Shown one piece after another: positions 8,771-12,940 of a stretch of 12,940 bases of DNA. Positions within the stretch are counted from its first letter, which is position 1; each line of letters starts with the position of its first letter. The notes under the pieces were generated by a model. The model made no database searches. It was not told the DNA's origin and saw only the letters and a program-made list of their open reading frames with translations. A program made the position numbers and the translations under genes. The stretch covers positions 1-12,940 of the forward strand of contig CAMBHC010000040.1 in NCBI GenBank assembly GCA_945866285.1. The letters run 5' to 3'. Source of the DNA: Candidatus Sulfopaludibacter sp. SbA3 (GTDB lineage: Bacteria > Acidobacteriota > Vicinamibacteria > Vicinamibacterales > UBA2999).

Positions 8771-10510
8771 ATGAGCGACAGAACGCGTCCAGCATGGCAG
8801 TTGTGGCACGACCGCGGCATACGCCTCGCGGCCGGCCTGGCTGTTGTCGTGGCCATCCCCATGGCGGTGCTGTTCTACTTTCAGTTTCGCTCGCTCAATG
8901 ACATCGAGAAGACCTCGACGACGGTCTTGCGCCGACTAAGCAGTGATACGGCGGACTCGCTGGTCGAAACGGTCGAGGGTTACCTCAAGCGCCCCTATTT
9001 CAACGTGCTGCTGCGCGTGCCCCAGGCGCGCGTCGAACCGCTCGACCTCCCGTTCATCGATCCGGTCATGCGCGACGCGCTGCGGGAGAGCCCGTATGTG
9101 ACGTCGTTTTTTGTCTGGACGGAGCGGGGACCGGACAGCAACAAGTGGCTGGCCTATGACCAGCAATCGCTGGCACAGCCGGCCGGCGACATCAATGGGC
9201 GCTTCCGCGAAGACAACGTGTTTGGCGCAAAGCTGCTGCCGCGGCTCCGTCAGCTGGTCAAGGCGCGCATGGCCATTGTCGCGTTCACTGAACAGGTCAA
9301 CGGCCGGACGTACTACGTGCAGGCGCAGTTGCGCTTCGAGTCGTTCGCGCGCGAGCGCATGACGAGCGTGGTCGGCCTGGTGGTCGACGCCGAACGCCTG
9401 CGCAGCGAATTCATCCCGGCGCTGCTGCGCGACCAGCTCTCCAACGTGCCACAGCCGGTGGGCTTTCCGTCGCTTGAGGCTGCGGTGCTCGCGGAAGACG
9501 GCTCGCGCATTTTTGAATCCGATCCCTCGCGCCACGATGACACGCCGGTGGATGAGCGCAACTTCTCGATCATCTTCTTCGACAAGGAATTGGCCGCCTT
9601 CGCGGTTCCCTATGAGCAGCAGCGCGAGATCTGGGGCCTGCGCACCGGCTACGGACCGCAGTCGATTCCTGAGATCGTCAGTGCCAGCACCCGTCCGCAA
9701 ATGGCCCTGATGGTGGTACTCGCGGTGGCGATGTCGCTCGGCGTGTTCCTGGTGGCCGGCGCCGCCGCGCGCGAAGTGCGGGTCGCCGAAATCAAGTCCA
9801 ACTTCGTGGCCTCGGTCTCGCACGACCTCAAGACCCCGCTGGCGTTGATCCAGTTGTTCGCCGAGACGCTTGAACTGGGCCGCGTGCGCACACCGGAACG
9901 CGCGCAGGAGTACTACCGCATCATCAACGGCGAGGCGAAGAAGTTGACGCGCCTGATTGAAAACATCCTTGACTTCTCGCGCATGGAAGCCGGGCTGCGG
10001 CCCTATCGCATGGAGCCCGCTAACCTCAGCGAGGTCGTGACCCGCGTGCTCGCGCGCATGGAAACGCAATTTGCGCAGGGCCACTTCGTGGTGCAGACCG
10101 ACATGGCCCCGGCGCTCCCCCGGGTGCTGGCCGATGAGGGCGCCACCGAGCAGGCCATTGAGAACCTGCTGGCCAATGCCATCAAGTATTCCGGCGAGTC
10201 CAAGCGCATCGAGGTGCGGGCGCAGCTCAACGGCGACCACGTCGCGATCAGCGTCACCGACCATGGCGTCGGCATCTCGCGGCGGGAACAAGGCCGCATC
10301 TTCCGCAAGTTCTACCGCGTGCAGCGCGAACTGGGCGGCGGCCCCCAGGGCACGGGCCTCGGCCTGGCGATTGTCGACCACACCATGCGCGGCCACGACG
10401 GCTTCGTGCGGGTGAGCAGCGAACCACAACAGGGCAGCACCTTTACGCTGCACTTCCCCATTCCGGGCGAGAATGCTTTTAGGCCCACACTGTCAGAGTC
10501 CTTACGATGA
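8771..10510 (+). CDS. Membrane sensor histidine kinase
   Basis: This 579-residue kinase has two membrane helices (about residues 18-38 and 310-331) bracketing a sensor region of about 270 residues outside the cytoplasm. The catalytic core is complete: SHDLKTPL with phospho-acceptor H351, N box ENLLANAIKYS with N469, G1 box DHGVGI (D497), F box FRKFYR (511-516) and G2 box GTGLGLAI (527-534). The linker from the second helix to H351 is only about 20 residues (REVRVAEIKSNFVASV), so there is no room for a HAMP domain. The ATG at 8771 has an AAGGGG ribosome binding site 7 bases upstream. It shares ATGA with the following regulator, its evident partner. The sensor domain was not recognised; the signal is unknown. 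Confidence 0.95.
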   Translation: MSDRTRPAWQLWHDRGIRLAAGLAVVVAIPMAVLFYFQFRSLNDIEKTSTTVLRRLSSDTADSLVETVEGYLKRPYFNVLLRVPQARVEPLDLPFIDPVMRDALRESPYVTSFFVWTERGPDSNKWLAYDQQSLAQPAGDINGRFREDNVFGAKLLPRLRQLVKARMAIVAFTEQVNGRTYYVQAQLRFESFARERMTSVVGLVVDAERLRSEFIPALLRDQLSNVPQPVGFPSLEAAVLAEDGSRIFESDPSRHDDTPVDERNFSIIFFDKELAAFAVPYEQQREIWGLRTGYGPQSIPEIVSASTRPQMALMVVLAVAMSLGVFLVAGAAAREVRVAEIKSNFVASVSHDLKTPLALIQLFAETLELGRVRTPERAQEYYRIINGEAKKLTRLIENILDFSRMEAGLRPYRMEPANLSEVVTRVLARMETQFAQGHFVVQTDMAPALPRVLADEGATEQAIENLLANAIKYSGESKRIEVRAQLNGDHVAISVTDHGVGISRREQGRIFRKFYRVQRELGGGPQGTGLGLAIVDHTMRGHDGFVRVSSEPQQGSTFTLHFPIPGENAFRPTLSESLR

Positions 10511-11193
10511 AGAGAATCCTGGTAATTGAAGACGAGCCGCAGATGCGGCTTGGCCTGTGCGACAACCTTGAGCTCGAGGGCTACGAGGTGGAGACCGCCG
10601 TGGACGGCGACGAGGGGCTGCAGAAGGCCGGGGCGTTCGCGCCCGACCTGATCATCCTCGACGTGATGCTGCCGAAGAAGAACGGCTTCGACGTGTGCCG
10701 CGACCTGCGCGCGCGCGCGGTCTCAACGCCGATCGTGATGCTCACCGCCCGTTCGGCGGAAACCGACAAGGTGCTCGGCCTGGAGCTGGGCGCGGACGAC
10801 TACGTCACCAAGCCGTTCTCGATCACCGAACTGCTGGCGCGGGTGCGCGCGGTGCTGCGCCGCACCGGCACCGGGGAGCCGAAGCCGCCCACCGACGCCA
10901 TGCGCATCGGCGACCTCGAAATCGACTTCAAGCTGCACCAGGCGCGCCGCGGCAAGGTGCGCATCGAGTTCACCGCCCGTGAGTTCGACCTGCTGCGCTA
11001 CTTCGTCCAGCACACCGGCCAGGTCGTCACCCGCGAGCAAATCCTGAACGAGGTGTGGGGCTACGAAGAGTTCCCGACCACGCGCACCATTGACAACTTC
11101 GTGGCCAAGCTGCGGCAGAAAATCGAGCGGGCGCCGCACGCCCCCGAACACATCCTGACAATTCACGGTTCCGGTTATAAGTTCGTCGGATAG
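10507..11193 (+). CDS. OmpR/PhoB-family response regulator
   Basis: This 228-residue DNA-binding regulator has an N-terminal receiver domain (about 1-119) with the acidic pocket E8-D9, phospho-acceptor D52 (LIILDVMLP), T80 and K102 (VTKPF). A C-terminal winged-helix domain (about 130-228) includes EFTAREFDLLRYF, VVTREQILNEVWG, the recognition-helix region TRTIDNFVAKLRQKIE and the wing end HGSGYKFVG. The order and length are those of the PhoB/OmpR class, which typically binds direct repeats near promoters. The ATG overlaps the kinase stop (ATGA), so the two are translationally coupled. Targets cannot be read from the sequence; the divergent Rieske/cytochrome b operon and the downstream permease are natural candidates by location only. 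Confidence 0.97.
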   Translation: MKRILVIEDEPQMRLGLCDNLELEGYEVETAVDGDEGLQKAGAFAPDLIILDVMLPKKNGFDVCRDLRARAVSTPIVMLTARSAETDKVLGLELGADDYVTKPFSITELLARVRAVLRRTGTGEPKPPTDAMRIGDLEIDFKLHQARRGKVRIEFTAREFDLLRYFVQHTGQVVTREQILNEVWGYEEFPTTRTIDNFVAKLRQKIERAPHAPEHILTIHGSGYKFVG

Positions 11194-11196
11194 AAT
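11191..11196 (+). promoter_or_regulatory. -10-like box overlapping the regulator stop codon
   Basis: TAGAAT (5 of 6 to consensus) begins with the TAG stop of the response regulator and ends 8 bases before the permease ATG. No ribosome binding site is seen before that ATG. It could drive a near-leaderless permease transcript, but no good -35 box is apparent. Confidence 0.3.
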
Positions 11197-11204
11197 TCTT
11201 CGCA

Positions 11205-12092
11205 ATGGAACCCAAAACCATCCTGATTGCCCTACTGATCCTGATCGCTATCGCCTATCACGTCTTCTGGTATGTCACCGAGAAAGGCCGAGCGAACCGT
11301 CAGGACGGCCCGCTGACACCGAAGGGGGCAGCGCTCGGCGCCGCGTTCGTGGCCAACTTCTTCGACACGCTCGGCATCGGGTCCTATGCGACGACGACGT
11401 CGATGTCGAAGCTCTGGAAGCTGATGCCGGATGAGAAGATCCCCGGCACGCTGAACGTTGGCTATGTGATGGCGACCGTGGTCCAGGCCGTCATCTTCAT
11501 GACCATCATCGAAGTTGACTTCATGACGCTCGTCAGCATCATTGGCGCTGCCGTCATCGGCGCCTTTCTCGGCGCGGGCGTGGTTTCGGGATTTTCTCGA
11601 CGGCAGGTGCAGATCGGCATGGGCTCCGCATTGCTCGTCGCCTCCGCACTGATGGTCCTCTCGATGTCCGGCCAAGGGCCGGCACCCGGCGTCGCGCTGG
11701 GGTTAACCGGTGTGAAACTGGGGATCGCGATCGGCGTGTCGCTGGTGCTTGGAGCGCTGATGATGCTCGGGATCGGCTTCTACGGCCCCTGCCTCATCAT
11801 GATCAGCCTGCTGGGGATGGATCCGCGAGTGTCGTATCCGATCATGATGGGCGCCTGCGCGTTCCTGATGCCTTCGGGCAGCATCCAGTTCATCCGGATG
11901 CGCAGTTACGACCTGAGGACGGCGATTGCCTTTCTGATCGCGGGTCCGCTGGCCGTGTTGATCGCGGCCCCGTTGGTTGATCGGATCCCGCTCTTCTATT
12001 TGCGCATCCTGGTCCTGATCGTGGTGCTGTACACCGCGATCCGAATGCTGATGTCGGCGGCGCAGGAGCGGGCGGCGAAGCAGTCCGCGTAG
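11205..12092 (+). CDS. TauE/SafE (TSUP) family membrane permease
   Basis: This 295-residue integral membrane protein has about eight hydrophobic helices. It shows the two-half organisation of the TauE/SafE sulfite/organosulfonate exporter family, with a glycine-rich motif in each half: FFDTLGIGSYATTTSM (residues 52-67) and GIGFYGPCLIMISLLGM (189-205). Members of the family move sulfite, sulfoacetate or other sulfur anions, but substrates vary and none can be assigned here. The first helix (about 5-24) is followed by a charged loop (TEKGRANRQDG). The ATG at 11205 is 11 bases after the response regulator stop and lacks a ribosome binding site. It is either the last gene of the TPR-kinase-regulator operon or transcribed from its own -10-like box. 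It converges on the toxin gene. Confidence 0.9.
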   Translation: MEPKTILIALLILIAIAYHVFWYVTEKGRANRQDGPLTPKGAALGAAFVANFFDTLGIGSYATTTSMSKLWKLMPDEKIPGTLNVGYVMATVVQAVIFMTIIEVDFMTLVSIIGAAVIGAFLGAGVVSGFSRRQVQIGMGSALLVASALMVLSMSGQGPAPGVALGLTGVKLGIAIGVSLVLGALMMLGIGFYGPCLIMISLLGMDPRVSYPIMMGACAFLMPSGSIQFIRMRSYDLRTAIAFLIAGPLAVLIAAPLVDRIPLFYLRILVLIVVLYTAIRMLMSAAQERAAKQSA

Positions 12093-12117
12093 GGGTATGG
12101 TCTCGGGCGCAAGCAAC

Positions 12118-12135
12118 CTCCGGCGTTAGCCGGAG
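12118..12135. terminator. Hairpin between convergent genes, possible bidirectional terminator
   Basis: A perfect 7-bp stem, CTCCGGC (12118-12124) and GCCGGAG (12129-12135) with loop GTTA, lies between the permease stop (12092) and the toxin stop (12141). No T-run follows on either strand, so it is not a classic intrinsic terminator. It may slow polymerase or protect 3' ends, or be a copy of a dispersed palindromic repeat. Confidence 0.35.
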
Positions 12136-12140
12136 TGGCG

Positions 12141-12551
12141 CTACGGCACCAGCCTAAAGCGCTCCGCGTGCGAGGGACGCACGCCGCTGAAGTGTCGTCG
12201 GTCGGTGGTGGCGATGGTGTCGATCATGAGGCGCTCCGCAATCGCCACCACCGAAGTATCCACGAAGCCGAGTTCGGGATACTTGGACATCAGCACGGTC
12301 ATGCGGCGGAGGTCTTGCGGCAGCAATCCCTCGAACGGCACCAGTCCGCGAGAGAGCCAATCAGCGAGTGACTTGGCGGCGCCAGGTCCCAGCCTCGCAT
12401 CCAGCATGTAGCCGACTTCGCCGAGGATGGTGAGCGGGATAACCGCATCCTGCGCGTGGGCCGTGAAGAAGGCAACCGATCGCGGATGCCATGCATCGCT
12501 CCTGTCGAAGAGCGCGTACAACACACCACTGTCGACAACGGCGGCGGTCAT
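12141..12551 (-). CDS. PIN-domain toxin, VapC-like ribonuclease
   Basis: This 136-residue PIN-domain protein probably cuts RNA when released from its antitoxin. The acidic metal-binding residues are in place: D7 (VVDSG), E45 (LGEVGY), D98 (GFVDTSVVA) and D117 (TTDRRHF). The length is typical of VapC toxins. Its ATG shares ATGA with the stop of the upstream antitoxin gene, the standard translational coupling of such pairs. All key residues are present, so it looks functional. It converges on the permease gene with a 48-base gap that contains a hairpin. The RNA target cannot be predicted. Confidence 0.93.
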   Translation of the reverse strand: MTAAVVDSGVLYALFDRSDAWHPRSVAFFTAHAQDAVIPLTILGEVGYMLDARLGPGAAKSLADWLSRGLVPFEGLLPQDLRRMTVLMSKYPELGFVDTSVVAIAERLMIDTIATTDRRHFSGVRPSHAERFRLVP

Positions 12552-12811
12552 TTCGACCCGGATTTCTCGGGGTCCGGCCGATATCCCTCATGGACATCAA
12601 AGTTCTTGAAGAGCAGCTCGTCGAATCGTTCCACCGTGTCCGAACGCCCGCTGTCGAACGTCTCGGGCATCTGGAATGGTTTCCGATGAGCTTCCAAATG
12701 CGCGGTAAGCGCTTCACGCACGACCTCTGCGACCGGCCGGCCGTGATGCCGGGCAAACTGTTGGAGCTGCCGCTCGAGGGATTCAGGCAGGAAAATGGTC
12801 GTGCGCTTCAT
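12548..12811 (-). CDS. Ribbon-helix-helix antitoxin
   Basis: From the ATG at 12811 this is an 87-residue protein. Residues 1-40 form a ribbon-helix-helix (CopG/MetJ/Arc-like) DNA-binding domain: the beta strand KRTTIFLP, then two helices, ESLERQLQQFARHHG and PVAEVVREALTAHLE. The C-terminal part (about 45-87) is charged and probably wraps the toxin. The frame extends 8 codons further to 12835, but those codons lie inside the palindromic operator, so 12811 is preferred. There is no clear ribosome binding site. The gene precedes and overlaps the PIN toxin. Repression of its own promoter at the adjacent palindrome is the expected mode. Confidence 0.9.
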   Translation of the reverse strand: MKRTTIFLPESLERQLQQFARHHGRPVAEVVREALTAHLEAHRKPFQMPETFDSGRSDTVERFDELLFKNFDVHEGYRPDPEKSGSK

Positions 12812-12813
12812 GC

Positions 12814-12840
12814 GACATATGCTGTCATACAGCATATGTC
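12814..12840. promoter_or_regulatory. Palindromic operator of the toxin-antitoxin operon
   Basis: A perfect inverted repeat with 12-base arms, GACATATGCTGT (12814-12825) and ACAGCATATGTC (12829-12840), is separated by 3 bases and starts 2 bases before the antitoxin ATG. On the minus strand a TTGACC sequence (12843-12848) abuts it and could be a -35 box, although no well-spaced -10 box is clear. Its place and symmetry fit a dimeric ribbon-helix-helix repressor. Confidence 0.8.
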
Positions 12841-12875
12841 ATGGTCAACGCGAGCCGCGGCGGCGACACCGCCAG

Positions 12876-12911
12876 AAAAGAAAAAGACCCAGGGAATTTC
12901 TTCCCTGGGTC
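12876..12911 (-). terminator. Intrinsic terminator of a minus-strand gene beyond the right edge
   Basis: On the minus strand an 11-bp perfect stem (arms 12886-12896 and 12901-12911, GACCCAGGGAA and its complement) with a GAAA tetraloop is followed by CTTTTTCTTTT. This is a strong Rho-independent terminator. No gene ends in the window upstream of it, so it serves a transcript that enters from the right and isolates the antitoxin operon from it. Confidence 0.85.
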
Positions 12912-12926
12912 CTTGGTCGTAGAGGC

Positions 12927-12940
12927 GGGTCTTTCGACCC
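12927..12940 (-). other. Small GAAA-capped hairpin at the right edge
   Basis: On the minus strand GGGTC-GAAA-GACCC forms a 5-bp stem that may extend by GC outside the window (GC follows at 12925-12926). It lies 15 bases before the terminator hairpin. All three minus-strand frames are open from the edge through the terminator, so no coding region ends here; this may be the 3' part of a non-coding RNA or a 3' UTR. Confidence 0.4.

Noticed and set aside
7537..8862. A minus-strand open frame of 441 codons opposite the TPR gene
   Set aside because: The TPR repeats on the plus strand are clear. The antisense product has no motif and spans two genes.
8936..10453. A minus-strand open frame of 505 codons opposite the kinase gene
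   Set aside because: The kinase motifs on the plus strand are complete. The antisense product is histidine/arginine-rich with no domain.
12812..12835. Eight-codon upstream extension of the antitoxin
   Set aside because: It lies inside the palindromic operator, and the ribbon-helix-helix domain begins naturally at the ATG at 12811.
12912..12940. Possible 3' end of a tRNA (ACCA after a GTCGAAA-like loop) on the minus strand
   Set aside because: The loop lacks the TTC start, the stem is 5 bp with a 4-base loop, and the spacing to ACCA does not fit a 7-bp acceptor stem.

Overview
The window is GC-rich bacterial chromosome carrying intact housekeeping genes plus respiratory, signalling and toxin-antitoxin genes. 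The lineage cannot be fixed by eye. A small di-heme cytochrome resembling half of a photosynthetic reaction-centre cytochrome c subunit, together with a Rieske/cytochrome b unit with fused c-type hemes, is compatible with Acidobacteriota (perhaps Vicinamibacteria-like). That placement is an inference of moderate-to-low confidence.

Left part (1-4542, all minus strand): a fused str/S10 ribosomal operon read right to left as rpsL (S12), rpsG (S7), fusA (EF-G), rpsJ (S10), rplC (L3) and rplD (L4, cut by the left edge). The EF-Tu gene that often lies between fusA and rpsJ is absent; only 64 bases separate them. A sigma70-like promoter lies at 4845-4874, leaving a leader of about 295 bases with several stem-loops before the GTG start of rpsL.

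Middle part (4945-7437): a plus-strand secreted di-heme cytochrome c converges, with a 2-base gap, on a two-gene minus-strand unit. That unit encodes a Tat-type Rieske iron-sulfur protein and a single polypeptide that joins cytochrome b6, subunit IV and two c-type heme domains. Together they look like a compact quinol:cytochrome c oxidoreductase, with the small cytochrome as a possible electron partner.

Right part (7603-12092, plus strand): divergent from the Rieske gene is a run of a TPR protein, a membrane histidine kinase with a large extracytoplasmic sensor and no obvious HAMP domain, an OmpR/PhoB-type response regulator that overlaps it by ATGA, and a TauE/SafE-family permease. From 12141 to 12811 (minus strand) lies a toxin-antitoxin pair (ribbon-helix-helix antitoxin, PIN-domain toxin) with a perfect 27-bp palindrome just before the antitoxin start. 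At the right edge is an intrinsic terminator for a minus-strand transcript that enters from outside the window.

No CRISPR array, insertion sequence, tRNA or rRNA gene was seen. No clearly novel system emerges. The most interesting points are the fused b6-IV-c-c subunit with an altered Rieske cluster loop, the tuf-less str operon with its long leader, and the recurrence of -10-like boxes a few bases before start codons that lack a good ribosome binding site.
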